A DNA stretch of 64,000 nucleotides from SZUA-318 sp964412015. GTDB taxonomy: Bacteria > Gemmatimonadota > Gemmatimonadetes > Longimicrobiales > Gaopeijiaceae. The first letter of the stretch is position 1. Every line of letters begins with the position of its first letter. Shown piece after piece: positions 1-8,890 of this stretch. Where the stretch lies: positions 15,129 through 79,128 of the forward strand of contig CAYPMO010000012.1 of assembly GCA_964412015.1 (NCBI GenBank), in the 5' to 3' direction. A program made the position numbers and the translations under genes. The notes under the pieces are model-generated. The model had not been told where the DNA came from. It saw only the letters and a program-made list of their open reading frames with translations, and did no database searches.

Positions 1-1
1 C

Positions 2-850
2 AAGCTCGGCACCGGAATGTCCAAGCTGGCCGACGAAGACCCGACCTTCCGGGTGTCCACGGATCCGGAGACCAGCCAGACGATCATTGCCGGGATGGGC
101 GAGCTCCACCTCGAGATCATCGTCGACCGACTGCGCCGCGAGTTCGGTGTGGAGGCGAACATCGGCCGGCCGCAGGTGGCCTACCGGGAGACGATCCGGA
201 GCCGCGCGGACAAGGTGGAGGGCAGGTTCGTCCGGCAGACGGGTGGCCGCGGCCAGTACGGCCACGTCGTGATCAACGTCGAGCCCGGCGAGCCCGGGAG
301 CGGGTTCGTGTTCGAGGACAAGATCGTGGGCGGCGTGATCCCCCGGGAGTACATCGGCCCGGTGGAGCAGGGCATCCGCGAGGCGCTGGAGAACGGCGTG
401 CTCGCGGGCTATCCCGTGATCGACGTGAAGGTGCAGCTCGTCTACGGGTCGTACCACGATGTGGACTCCAGCGAGATGGCGTTCAAGATCGCCGGCTCCA
501 TGGCCATCAAGGAAGCCATCCGGAAGGCCAAGCCGGTCCTGCTGGAGCCCGTGATGCACGTCGAGGTCGTCACCCCCGCCGAGTACATGGGTGACCTCAT
601 CGGCGACCTTTCCGCCCGGCGGGGCCGGGTGGGAGGGATGACGGAGCGAGCCGGTGCCCGGGTGATCGGGGCCTCCGTGCCGCTCGGCGAGATGTTCGGG
701 TATTCGACGACGCTACGGTCGCTCTCCCAGGGCCGGGCCGTCCATACGATGCAGTTCGCGCACTACGAAGAGGTCCCGAAGTCCAAGGCGGCGGAGATCA
801 TGGCCGCCAACGGGTCCAACTGGAGTCCATCCCCAGCAGCGGTGTTCTAA
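2..850 (+). CDS. fusA: Elongation factor G, C-terminal part (truncated by window edge)
   Basis: This is the C-terminal ~282 residues of the GTPase that drives ribosomal translocation. The open frame runs in from the first bases of the window, so the start and the GTPase domain lie outside it. Visible landmarks are the domain III stretch with GMGELHLEIIVDRL, the domain IV segment with GRGQYGHVVINVEP and GFVFEDKIVGG, and the domain V segment with LEPVMHVEVVTPAEYMGDLIGDL followed by RRGRVGG. The C-terminus carries an Asn/Ser/Pro-rich tail after the usual end of domain V. tuf follows after 14 bases, the classical str-operon order, so the two are presumably co-transcribed. Identity is certain; only completeness is lacking. 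Confidence 0.98.
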   Translation, partial: KLGTGMSKLADEDPTFRVSTDPETSQTIIAGMGELHLEIIVDRLRREFGVEANIGRPQVAYRETIRSRADKVEGRFVRQTGGRGQYGHVVINVEPGEPGSGFVFEDKIVGGVIPREYIGPVEQGIREALENGVLAGYPVIDVKVQLVYGSYHDVDSSEMAFKIAGSMAIKEAIRKAKPVLLEPVMHVEVVTPAEYMGDLIGDLSARRGRVGGMTERAGARVIGASVPLGEMFGYSTTLRSLSQGRAVHTMQFAHYEEVPKSKAAEIMAANGSNWSPSPAAVF

Positions 851-864
851 CACGAGGAAGAGCG

Positions 865-2067
<1,203 letters not shown>

Positions 2068-2076
2068 GGGAGAATC

Positions 2077-2110
2077 GGCGGGGAGCTTCCCGGGAGGGAG
2101 GCTCCCCGCC
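2077..2110 (+). terminator. GC-rich hairpin in the tuf-rpsJ spacer
   Basis: A perfect 10-base-pair stem is formed by GGCGGGGAGC at 2077-2086 and GCTCCCCGCC at 2101-2110, with a 14-base loop. It begins 10 bases after the tuf stop and ends 17 bases before rpsJ. There is no downstream T-run, so it is either a weak terminator, an attenuator that lowers S10 expression relative to EF-Tu, or a processing/stability element. Its position at the junction of two classical operons supports a regulatory role; the exact role is inference. Confidence 0.55.
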
Positions 2111-2127
2111 GCTCACGGGGACCAGAG

Positions 2128-2436
2128 ATGGCTGACAGAATCCGAATCCGACTGAAGGCGTTCGACCACTGGGTGGTCGATCAGACCGCCGCCGACATCG
2201 TGCGGACGGCGCAGAAGACCGGGGCGACGGTGCGCGGACCCATTCCGCTTCCGACGCGCCGTCAGCGCTGGACCGTGCTCCGCTCTCCCCACGTGGACAA
2301 GAAGAGTCGGGAGCAGTTCGAGCTTCGGACGCACAAGCGGCTGATCGACATTGTGGACAGCCGCCCGCAGACGATCGACGCGTTGACCAAGCTGGATCTC
2401 CCGGCCGGTGTCGACGTCGAGATCAAGGTCGATTGA
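2128..2436 (+). CDS. rpsJ: 30S ribosomal protein S10
   Basis: S10 (NusE) is a component of the small-subunit head and also of the antitermination complex. At 102 residues it has the family length. Recognisable are IRIRLKAFDHWVVDQ at the N-terminus, the central segment with GPIPLPTRRQRWTVLRSPHVDKKSREQFE, and the end ASVDVEIKV-like GVDVEIKVD. It opens the S10 cluster, 17 bases after the tuf-rpsJ hairpin, and rplC follows after 16 bases. The assigned ATG aligns with the usual family start, giving only a short MAD leader. Confidence 0.98.
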   Translation: MADRIRIRLKAFDHWVVDQTAADIVRTAQKTGATVRGPIPLPTRRQRWTVLRSPHVDKKSREQFELRTHKRLIDIVDSRPQTIDALTKLDLPAGVDVEIKVD

Positions 2437-2452
2437 CGGAGGGACTCCGGAC

Positions 2453-3070
2453 ATGCCCGGATTGATCGGTAGAAAGATCGGGATGACGCGGATCTTCGAC
2501 GCGGACGGCGTGCAGGTGCCGGTGACCGTGATCGAAGCCGGTCCTTGCCCGGTCGTTCAGGTGAAGTCCTTCGGGGGCAACGGGGGGCGCGCCGTGCAAC
2601 TGGGCTTCGGAGCCCGGAAGGCCGTGCGCGCCACGAAGGCCGAAGTGGGGCACGCCGCCAGGGCGGGCCTTCAGGCCGCGCCGAGCATTCTGCGGGACTT
2701 CCGCGTGGGCGAGAACGAACGGATCGAGGTGGGCGAGCAGCTCACCGTGCAGCAGTTCGAGGCCGGCGACCGGGTGAAGGTCACCGGACAGTCCAAGGGC
2801 CGCGGCTTCCAGGGCGTGGTCAAGCGCCACGGGTTCACGGGACGCCCGGGCGGCCACGGCCACCCGCTGGAGCGGACCCCCGGCTCCATCGGCCCCGGCA
2901 CCAACCCGTCGCGCGTGATCAAGGGGAAGAAGCTCCCCGGGCGCATGGGGGGGACCCGTACGAGCGTTCGCAACATCCAGGTCGTCCGGGTGGACAGCGA
3001 GCGCAATCTGTTGTTCGTGAAGGGCGGCGTTCCCGGCGCCCGCGACGGCTACGTCCTGATCTCGAAGTGA
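2453..3070 (+). CDS. rplC: 50S ribosomal protein L3
   Basis: L3 binds the 23S rRNA near the peptidyl-transferase centre and is an early assembly protein. The start is the internal ATG giving MPGLIGRKIGMTRIF, the conserved family N-terminus, rather than the longer frame upstream. It is 205 residues. The glycine- and histidine-rich loop GFTGRPGGHGHPLERTPGSIGPG, which reaches the catalytic centre, is present around residues 135-160. It sits 16 bases after rpsJ and 3 bases before rplD. Confidence 0.98.
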   Translation: MPGLIGRKIGMTRIFDADGVQVPVTVIEAGPCPVVQVKSFGGNGGRAVQLGFGARKAVRATKAEVGHAARAGLQAAPSILRDFRVGENERIEVGEQLTVQQFEAGDRVKVTGQSKGRGFQGVVKRHGFTGRPGGHGHPLERTPGSIGPGTNPSRVIKGKKLPGRMGGTRTSVRNIQVVRVDSERNLLFVKGGVPGARDGYVLISK

Positions 3071-3073
3071 GCC

Positions 3074-3712
3074 ATGTATAAGGCGCGCTACTACAAAGCC
3101 GACGGCAAGAAGGGGAAAGCGCGGGCGCTGCCCGACATCCTCTTCGACGGCGTCGTGAACGAGAGCGTGATGCACCAGGCGGTCAAGGTGTATCTCTCGA
3201 ACCAGCGGCAGGGCACCGCGGCGGCGAAGAGCCGGTCCGAGGTCTCGGGCGGCAACAACAAGCCCTGGCGCCAGAAGGGCACGGGGCGTGCCCGGCAGGG
3301 GTCGATCCGCGCCGTGCAGTGGGAAGGCGGCGGCGTCGCCCACCCACCGGTCCCGCACAGCTGGCGCAAGCAGCTTCCCAGGAAGGTGAGGGCCCTCGCG
3401 CGTCGCTCGGCGCTGAACGACCGTGCCGAGAGCGACCGGGTGGTGCTCGTGGACGTACCTGCCATGGAGAAGCCCAGGACCAGGGACCTGAAGGGCTTCC
3501 TGTCCCCGATGGAGATCCCGGGCAAGGTGCTGATCCTGACGGACGGGAAGAACGAGAATGTGGTTCTCTCCGCCCGGAATCTCCCGGACGTCTCCGTTCT
3601 GCCGTTCGGCGACGAATCCGTCTACGACGTTCTCTGGGCGCACACGGTGGTCATCGAGCGGAGCGCCGTGGAGAGCCTGGTCACCGCGGAGGAGGAGACC
3701 GGCGATGCGTGA
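3074..3712 (+). CDS. rplD: 50S ribosomal protein L4
   Basis: L4 contributes to the wall of the peptide exit tunnel and in some bacteria represses its own operon. It has 212 residues. The RNA-binding tunnel loop is recognisable from [32 protein letters not shown]-like residues, here around positions 55-85. The gene overlaps rplW by 8 bases, giving tight coupling. Any L4 autoregulatory leader would lie upstream of rpsJ; only the tuf-rpsJ hairpin is seen there. Confidence 0.97.
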   Translation: [212 protein letters not shown]

Positions 3713-4016
3713 GCCCCATGAGATCATCGTCTCGCCGGTCGTGACCGAGAAGACCGCCGAGCAAATGGATCGGCAGAGCCTCTACACGTTCATCGTGGCC
3801 GTAGGCGCCAACAAGATCGAGATCGGTCAGGCCGTGGAGAAGCTCTGGGACGTGAAGGTCGTGGACGTGCGCACGATGCGGTACTACGGAAAGACCCGCC
3901 GCTCCTTCCTCGGCCGCATGGCCAAGAACTGGAGCAAGGGTCGGCGCCCGTCCTACAAGAAGGCGATCGTGCAGCTCGCCGAAGGCGAGCACATCGAGCT
4001 CTACGAGGTCGGTTGA
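3705..4016 (+). CDS. rplW: 50S ribosomal protein L23
   Basis: L23 sits at the exit of the ribosomal tunnel and is the docking site for trigger factor and SRP. The start ATG lies inside the rplD 3' end and yields MREPHEIIVSPVVTEKT, the family N-terminus; the longer open frame upstream is a shadow of rplD. It is 103 residues. The central YTFIVAVGANKIEIGQAVEKLWDVKV strand-helix is typical. rplB starts two bases after its stop. Confidence 0.97.
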   Translation: MREPHEIIVSPVVTEKTAEQMDRQSLYTFIVAVGANKIEIGQAVEKLWDVKVVDVRTMRYYGKTRRSFLGRMAKNWSKGRRPSYKKAIVQLAEGEHIELYEVG

Positions 4017-4018
4017 CC

Positions 4019-4858
4019 ATGAGTATCAAGAAGCTCAAGCCGGTGACCGACGGAACACGGTTCCGCTCGACCCTGGACAACGACGTCGTCACGCGGAACG
4101 CGCCCGAGAAGTCGTTGACCGAATCGCTGCACGGCAAGGGCGGCCGGAACCACCACGGCCGCATTACCTCCCGCCGGCGCGGGGGCGGTCACAAGCGGCG
4201 TTATCGGGTCATCGACTTCAAGCGGGACAAGTTCGGCATTCCCGGTGTCGTATCCACGATCGAGTACGACCCGAACCGGTCGGCCAACATCGCCCTGATC
4301 ACGTATGCCGACGGGGAGAAGCGCTACATCCTCCACCCCAACGGCTTGAACGTCGGCGACCAGGTCATGTCCGGTCCGCAGGCCGACGTGCGTGTCGGAT
4401 GCACCATCCCCCTGGACCTGGTTCCGCCCGGCACGGCGGTCCACAACGTCGAGCTCAAGCCCGGAAAGGGCGGCCAGATGGCTCGCTCGGCCGGCTCGGG
4501 CGTGCAGGTGGTGGCGAAGGAAGGCGACTTCGTGACCTTGCGGCTGCCTTCGTCCGAGGTGCGTCGGGTGCGCAAGGAGTGTCTCGCCACGATCGGCGAG
4601 GTAGGGAACACGGACTACGAGCTCACCAGCCTCGGCAAGGCCGGCGCGAACCGCTGGCGCGGCCGTCGCCCGAAGGTGCGCGGCGTAGCGATGAACCCGG
4701 TGGACCATCCTCTCGGCGGCGGCGAGGGTCGCGCGTCCGGTGGCCGTCCCCCGGTGTCACCCTGGGGCAAGCTCGAGGGGAAGAAGACCCGCAACACCAA
4801 GAAGGAAAGTCAGAAGCTCATCGTCCGCAGCCGCAAGCGCGGCCGTGCGACGACCTAG
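4019..4858 (+). CDS. rplB: 50S ribosomal protein L2
   Basis: L2 is needed for subunit association and peptidyl transfer. It is 279 residues, starting at the ATG of MSIKKLKPVTDGTRF; an in-frame TTG two codons earlier overlaps the rplW stop and is less likely. Conserved parts are GRNHHGRITSRRRGGGHKRRYR near residues 45-65 and the C-terminal active-site loop VAMNPVDHPLGGGEGRASGG with the essential histidine of the NPVDHP motif. Confidence 0.98.
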   Translation: MSIKKLKPVTDGTRFRSTLDNDVVTRNAPEKSLTESLHGKGGRNHHGRITSRRRGGGHKRRYRVIDFKRDKFGIPGVVSTIEYDPNRSANIALITYADGEKRYILHPNGLNVGDQVMSGPQADVRVGCTIPLDLVPPGTAVHNVELKPGKGGQMARSAGSGVQVVAKEGDFVTLRLPSSEVRRVRKECLATIGEVGNTDYELTSLGKAGANRWRGRRPKVRGVAMNPVDHPLGGGEGRASGGRPPVSPWGKLEGKKTRNTKKESQKLIVRSRKRGRATT

Positions 4859-4872
4859 GAGGTCGCGAGGAG

Positions 4873-5184
4873 ATGCCACGGAGCGTATCGAAGGGACCCT
4901 ACGTCCAGGAACGGCTTCTCGAGCGTGTGAAGATCATGAATTCCCGCGGTGAGAAGAAAGTCGTGAGGACGTGGTCGCGTGCCTCGACGATCTCTCCGGA
5001 GTTCGTCGGCCACACGGTGGCCGTGCACAACGGCAACAAGTTCATTCCCGTCTACATCACGGAGAACATGGTCGGCCACAAGCTCGGAGAGTTCGCTCCG
5101 ACCCGGCTGTTCCGGGGCCACAGCGGCAGGCTCGCCGACAAGAAGGCGAGGCCGGTGGCCGTCACCGGGTCCGCGTCGTCGTGA
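4873..5184 (+). CDS. rpsS: 30S ribosomal protein S19
   Basis: S19 lies in the small-subunit head and contacts S13 and the A-site tRNA. It is 103 residues. The start ATG gives MPRSVSKGPYVQERLLERV, the usual family beginning, preceded by a GAGGTCGCGAGGAG purine stretch. The RTWSRASTISPEFVGHTVAVHNGNKFIPVYITENMVGHKLGEFAPTRLF region is the conserved core. It lies 14 bases after rplB. Confidence 0.97.
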   Translation: MPRSVSKGPYVQERLLERVKIMNSRGEKKVVRTWSRASTISPEFVGHTVAVHNGNKFIPVYITENMVGHKLGEFAPTRLFRGHSGRLADKKARPVAVTGSASS

Positions 5185-5198
5185 GGATCGAGGAAGCC

Positions 5199-5552
5199 AT
5201 GCAAGCGAGAGCCATCGCCCGGCACGTCCGCATGAGCCCCCGCAAGGTGCGGCTCGTGGTGGATCAGATCCGGGGCAAGTCGGTCAACGAGGCGTACGCG
5301 ATTCTGCAGTTCTCGAAGAAGAGCGCCGCCGAGCCGGTGGGCAAAGCCCTCCGGTCCGCCGTCGCCAACGCTCAGGTCAAGGCCCAGGACGAAGGCGACG
5401 TGTTGGACGTGGACGACCTGAAGGTGAGCAGGGTCTTCGTGGACGAAGGTCCGACCCTTCGTCGATGGAAGGCGGCGGCGCAGGGACGCGCTGCGCCGCG
5501 CCGGCATCGTACGAGCCACATCACGGTGATCGTGGACAACAAGGACGCATAG
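5199..5552 (+). CDS. rplV: 50S ribosomal protein L22
   Basis: L22 lines the exit tunnel with a long beta hairpin. It is 117 residues. The start is the ATG giving MQARAIARHVRMSPRKVRLVVDQIRGKSV; the frame is open further upstream but overlaps rpsS. The hairpin with GPTLRRWKAAAQGRAAPRRHRTSHITVIV is intact near the C-terminus. It lies between rpsS and rpsC, separated from the latter by 7 bases. Confidence 0.97.
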   Translation: MQARAIARHVRMSPRKVRLVVDQIRGKSVNEAYAILQFSKKSAAEPVGKALRSAVANAQVKAQDEGDVLDVDDLKVSRVFVDEGPTLRRWKAAAQGRAAPRRHRTSHITVIVDNKDA

Positions 5553-5559
5553 GCCCCCC

Positions 5560-6219
5560 ATGGGACAGAAGACTCATCCGCACGGGTTCCGCCTCGGGAT
5601 CGTCAAGGACTGGAGGTCGCAGTGGTATGCCGAGCGCGACTTCCCCCGTCTCCTCAAGGAAGACGAGACGATCCGGAGGTACCTGCGGCGCCGCCTCAAC
5701 CACGCGGCGCTGGCCGAGATCGACATCGAGCGGAAGCCGAGCAAGATCGTGGTGACGCTGCACACGGCCCGCCCCGGTGTCGTGATCGGGAAGCGTGGAG
5801 CCGAGGTGGACAAGCTCCGCGACGAGCTGGCGCTCCTGACCAACGCCGAGATCTCGGTGAATGTCGAGGAGATCAAGCGGCCCGAGGTCGAGGCCTATCT
5901 CGTCGCGGAGAACGTGGCGCATCAGCTACGGCAGCGGATCTCGTTCCGCCGTGCGATGAAGCGGGCCGTGCAGTCCGCGATCCGTGCCGGTGCCGAGGGG
6001 ATCAAGATCCAGTGTGCGGGGCGGCTGGGCGGGGCGGAGATCGCGCGCACGGAGAAGTACAACGAGGGTCGCGTGCCCCTGCACACGCTTCGTGCCGATA
6101 TCGACTACGCGCAGATCCACGCGTTCACGACGTTCGGGGCCATCGGTGTGAAGTGCTGGATCTTCAAGGGCGAAGTGGTCGAGGAACGGCGAGGCCGTAC
6201 CTACTCCACGGGCTCGTGA
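5560..6219 (+). CDS. rpsC: 30S ribosomal protein S3
   Basis: S3 forms part of the mRNA entry channel. It is 219 residues, starting MGQKTHPHGFRLGIVKDWRS. The KH domain contains VVIGKRGAEVDKLRDEL (GxxG loop VIGKRG near residues 73-78). The C-terminal domain holds GIKIQCAGRLGGAEIARTE and ends GRTYSTGS, without the extended tail seen in some lineages. It is 7 bases after rplV and 20 before rplP. Confidence 0.98.
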   Translation: MGQKTHPHGFRLGIVKDWRSQWYAERDFPRLLKEDETIRRYLRRRLNHAALAEIDIERKPSKIVVTLHTARPGVVIGKRGAEVDKLRDELALLTNAEISVNVEEIKRPEVEAYLVAENVAHQLRQRISFRRAMKRAVQSAIRAGAEGIKIQCAGRLGGAEIARTEKYNEGRVPLHTLRADIDYAQIHAFTTFGAIGVKCWIFKGEVVEERRGRTYSTGS

Positions 6220-6239
6220 CCGACTGACGAGGAACGACG

Positions 6240-6656
6240 ATGCTAGCGCCGAAGCGTGTGAAGTACCGCAAGCAGTTCAAGGGCCGGATGCGGGGCAAGG
6301 CCACCAGGGGTAGCAAGATCTCCTTCGGTGAGTACGGCCTGCAGGCGGTCGAGGCCGGGTGGATCAGCAATCGTCAGATCGAGGCGGCCCGTGTCGCGCT
6401 GACGCGGCACATCAAGCGCGGCGGCAAGGTCTGGATCCGCATCTTCCCGGACAAGCCGATCACGTCCAAGCCCGCCGAGACCCGCATGGGCAAGGGGAAG
6501 GGGAGCCCGGAGGGCTGGGTGGCCGTGGTGAAGCCGGGCCGGGTCATGTTCGAGCTCGAGGGCGTGGACGAGAAGACCGCCCAGCGAGCGTTGGAGCTCG
6601 CGTCCGCGAAGCTCTCGGTGAAGACCCGATTCGTCCACCGCGACGAGCAGCTGTAG
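6240..6656 (+). CDS. rplP: 50S ribosomal protein L16
   Basis: L16 positions A-site tRNA in the large subunit. It has 138 residues and begins MLAPKRVKYRKQFKGRMRG. The conserved arginine of the RMGKGKGSPEGWVAVVKPGR loop, the usual site of arginine hydroxylation in some bacteria, is present. An AGGAACGAC stretch precedes the ATG. The gene is followed by rpmC after 9 bases. Confidence 0.98.
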   Translation: MLAPKRVKYRKQFKGRMRGKATRGSKISFGEYGLQAVEAGWISNRQIEAARVALTRHIKRGGKVWIRIFPDKPITSKPAETRMGKGKGSPEGWVAVVKPGRVMFELEGVDEKTAQRALELASAKLSVKTRFVHRDEQL

Positions 6657-6665
6657 GAGAGGCCG

Positions 6666-6866
6666 ATGAAGGTCGAGGAATTGCGCGAACTCAACCGGAC
6701 CGAGCTCGAGGTGCGCTTGAAGGAGCTCAAGGAAGAGCAGTTCAAGCTGCGCTTCCAGGCGTCCATGATGCAGCTCGAGAACCCGAGCCTCGTGAAGAAG
6801 ATCAGGCGCGACATCGCGCGCATCAGGACGATTCTCCGCGAGCGAGAGCTCGCCCAGAAGGCATAG
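6666..6866 (+). CDS. rpmC: 50S ribosomal protein L29
   Basis: A 66-residue two-helix protein found near the tunnel exit next to L23. The sequence starts MKVEELRELNRTELEVRLKELKEEQFKLRFQ and has the KKIRRDIARIRTILRER second helix. It has an AGGAGAGGCC ribosome-binding site before the ATG. It is 12 bases ahead of rpsQ. Confidence 0.97.
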   Translation: MKVEELRELNRTELEVRLKELKEEQFKLRFQASMMQLENPSLVKKIRRDIARIRTILRERELAQKA

Positions 6867-6878
6867 CCGGGACGATCC

Positions 6879-7178
6879 ATGAGCGAGAACCGGGTTCAGC
6901 GGGACGAGACTCCCGAGGCCACGAGCCGCAAGCGTCGCAAGACGCGGGTCGGCACCGTGGTGAGCACCAAGGCGGACAAGACCGTGACCGTGGTGGTCGA
7001 GCGGCGATTCCCGCACCCTCTCTACGGCAAGGGCGTGTCGCGCACTCAGAAGTACCACGCGCACGACGAGAAGAACGAGTATCGGGCCGGTGACGTCGTC
7101 CGGATCATGGAGACGCGTCCCCTGTCGAAGACCAAGCGGTGGCGCGTCGTCGAGCTCATCGAGCGCGAAAGCGTCTGA
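6879..7178 (+). CDS. rpsQ: 30S ribosomal protein S17
   Basis: S17 is a primary 16S rRNA-binding OB-fold protein. It is 99 residues, slightly long because of a charged N-terminal extension of about 20 residues before RKTRVGTVVSTKADKTVTVVVERR. The HPLYGKGVSRTQKYHAHDE segment is typical. The next gene rplN follows after a 49-base spacer in which I see no structure beyond a GA-rich stretch near its end that can act as ribosome-binding site. Confidence 0.97.
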   Translation: MSENRVQRDETPEATSRKRRKTRVGTVVSTKADKTVTVVVERRFPHPLYGKGVSRTQKYHAHDEKNEYRAGDVVRIMETRPLSKTKRWRVVELIERESV

Positions 7179-7227
7179 GCGCTCCGTCGCCAGAACCGTC
7201 GAGACAGCGAGATAGAGAGACACTGAG

Positions 7228-7596
7228 ATGATCCAGCAGGAGTCGATCCTCCGGATCGCGGACAACACGGGGGCCAAGACGGCGCTCTGCATTCGCGTCC
7301 TGGGTGGCTCCCGCCGCCGGTACGCCGGCGTCGGCGACGTCATCGTCGCCACCGTGAAGGACGCCATTCCGAACGGTGGGGTGAAGAAGGGCGAGGTGGT
7401 CAAGGCGGTCGTCGTACGGACAGCCAAGGAGACGCGCCGCAAGGACGGCACCTACATCCGCTTCGACGACAACGCGGCGGTCCTCATCAACCAGCAGGGC
7501 GAGCCCCGGGGGACCCGCATCTTCGGGCCCGTGGGGCGCGAGCTGCGTGAGAAGAGGTACATGAAGATCGTTTCCCTGGCGCCCGAGGTGCTCTGA
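7228..7596 (+). CDS. rplN: 50S ribosomal protein L14
   Basis: L14 contributes to the bridge with the small subunit and is the target of silencing factor RsfS. It has 122 residues. Characteristic parts are MIQQESILRIADNTGAKTALCIRVLGGS at the start and the ending FGPVGRELREKRYMKIVSLAPEVL. Its stop codon overlaps the rplX start by one base (TGATG), showing translational coupling. Confidence 0.98.
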   Translation: MIQQESILRIADNTGAKTALCIRVLGGSRRRYAGVGDVIVATVKDAIPNGGVKKGEVVKAVVVRTAKETRRKDGTYIRFDDNAAVLINQQGEPRGTRIFGPVGRELREKRYMKIVSLAPEVL

Positions 7597-7931
7597 TGGG
7601 TGTGCGGAAATTCAGGATCATGAAGGGGGATCGGGTCCGCGTGATCCGGGGCAACTTCCGGGACCAGGAGGGCACGGTGCTCGAGGTGCTCAAGGACTCC
7701 GGGCGCGTGAGGGTGGAGGGCGTGAACATGCGGAAGCGCCACACCCGACCCAGCCAGGCGAACCCGGAAGGGGGCATCCTCACATTCGAGGCTCCCATCG
7801 ACATCTCGAACGTCATGCTCATCGATCCGGCGACGGGTGAGCCCAGCCGGATCCGTACGCGCATCGAGGAAGGTCGCACGAAGGAGCGGATCTCGGTGAA
7901 GTCCGGGAATCCGGTCCCCAGACCCCAGTAG
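7596..7931 (+). CDS. rplX: 50S ribosomal protein L24
   Basis: L24 is an assembly initiator protein with a KOW domain. It is 111 residues: MGVRKFRIMKGDRVRVIRGNFRDQEGTVLEV is the KOW motif, and VEGVNMRKRHTRPSQANPEGGI is the conserved middle. It is coupled to rplN by a one-base overlap. Unusually, the next gene rplE lies 165 bases away rather than a few, because a palindromic repeat occupies the gap. Confidence 0.97.
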   Translation: MGVRKFRIMKGDRVRVIRGNFRDQEGTVLEVLKDSGRVRVEGVNMRKRHTRPSQANPEGGILTFEAPIDISNVMLIDPATGEPSRIRTRIEEGRTKERISVKSGNPVPRPQ

Positions 7932-7947
7932 AACGGACGACGTAGCT

Positions 7948-8088
7948 ATGGGCGCTCAAATCGGATGCAGGGCAAGGCGGGCGAGCACGGCGACCGAGGA
8001 GTACCTGCCGGTACTCCGCAGGTTGGCTCGCGCAGCCCAACGCAGCCAGGCGTCGATTTCAGCGCCCTGCCGATCGACGATCGATTAG
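7948..8088 (+). other. 46-codon open frame carried by the palindromic repeat
   Basis: An ATG-initiated frame of 46 codons (MGAQIGCRARRASTATEEYL onward) runs through the whole repeat and stops 8 bases before the rplE start. Composition is Ala/Arg/Ser-rich with no domain I recognise. It keeps the rplX-rplE mRNA open to translation through the inserted structure, which could limit polarity. Whether a peptide is made is unknown; a purine-poor GGACGACG sits about 8 bases upstream as a weak ribosome-binding candidate. I regard coding as possible but unproven. Confidence 0.3.
7950..8067. repeat. 118-bp imperfect palindrome between rplX and rplE
   Basis: The ends are GGGCGCTCAAATCG at 7950-7963 and CGATTTCAGCGCCC at 8054-8067, which pair with one mismatch. 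The centre is a perfect 8-bp stem, GGAGTACC at 7998-8005 and GGTACTCC at 8010-8017, around a 4-base loop. The arms between are partly complementary. Such long palindromes with a GGAGTACC-type core occur as dispersed intergenic repeats in several bacterial groups, as far as I recall. I found no second copy in this window. It sits in a spacer that is normally only a few bases long. Confidence 0.8.
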
Positions 8089-8096
8089 GTAGGCAA

Positions 8097-8666
8097 ATGG
8101 AACCGAGGCTCAGGACGCATTACAGGACCCACGCGAGGGCGAAGCTCCAGGAAGAGTTCGGGTTCACCAACCCGCATCGCATCCCGCGCATCGAGAAGGT
8201 CGTCCTCAACGTGGGTGTCGGTGACGCGGCGAAGGACCAGAAGCTCCTCCAGAGCGTCGTGGAGGAGATCGGGACGATCACGGGCCAGAGGCCGACGGTG
8301 AATCGCGCCCGGAGGTCCATCTCGAACTTCTCGCTGCGTGAGGGAATGCCCGTGGGGGTCTCCGTCACGCTCCGCAGGGACAAGATGTGGTATTTCCTGG
8401 ACCGGCTGATCGCGACGGCCATTCCGCGTATCCGTGATTTTCGCGGGCTGAATACCCGCTCGTTCGACGGGCGCGGCAATTACACGATGGGCATCAGGGA
8501 GCAGATCATCTTCCCGGAGATCAACTTCGACCGGGTGAACAAGATTCATGGGATGGACATCACGATCGTGACGTCCACCGACAAGGACGACGAGGCCTTC
8601 GCGCTCCTCCGCGAGATGGGCTTCCCGTTCCGTGGGCAGGTGCCGGTCCAGATCGGCGCGGCCTGA
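8097..8666 (+). CDS. rplE: 50S ribosomal protein L5
   Basis: L5 binds 5S rRNA and contacts P-site tRNA. It is 189 residues when started at the ATG giving MEPRLRTHYRTHARAKLQEEFG, the normal family start; the open frame upstream runs through the palindromic repeat and is not used. Conserved stretches are IPRIEKVVLNVGVGDA and the FRGLNTRSFDGRGNYTMGIREQIIFPEI region. rpsN follows after 23 bases. Confidence 0.97.
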   Translation: MEPRLRTHYRTHARAKLQEEFGFTNPHRIPRIEKVVLNVGVGDAAKDQKLLQSVVEEIGTITGQRPTVNRARRSISNFSLREGMPVGVSVTLRRDKMWYFLDRLIATAIPRIRDFRGLNTRSFDGRGNYTMGIREQIIFPEINFDRVNKIHGMDITIVTSTDKDDEAFALLREMGFPFRGQVPVQIGAA

Positions 8667-8689
8667 GAGGACCAGAGGAGAACACACAG

Positions 8690-8875
8690 ATGGCGAAGAA
8701 GGCGCTCATCGAGAAGTCCAAGCGCACGCCGAAATTCAAGGTGCGTCAGCGGAACCGGTGCCAGCGGTGCGGGCGTCCGCGAGGGTATCTGCGGAAGTTC
8801 GGCGTATGCCGGATCTGCTTCCGGGAGATGTCGCTCCGGGGCGAGGTCCCCGGCGTCCGCAAGTCGAGCTGGTAG
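8690..8875 (+). CDS. rpsN: 30S ribosomal protein S14, zinc-binding (type Z)
   Basis: This is the short 61-residue form of S14. Four cysteines are in two CxxC pairs (CQRC near residue 24 and CRIC near residue 40) and are expected to bind one zinc ion. The sequence MAKKALIEKSKRTPKFKVRQRNRC is typical. It has a good AGAGGAGA ribosome-binding site. It lies at the usual spc position between rplE and rpsH. Confidence 0.98.
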   Translation: MAKKALIEKSKRTPKFKVRQRNRCQRCGRPRGYLRKFGVCRICFREMSLRGEVPGVRKSSW

Positions 8876-8890
8876 GGAGCTGGAACCGAC

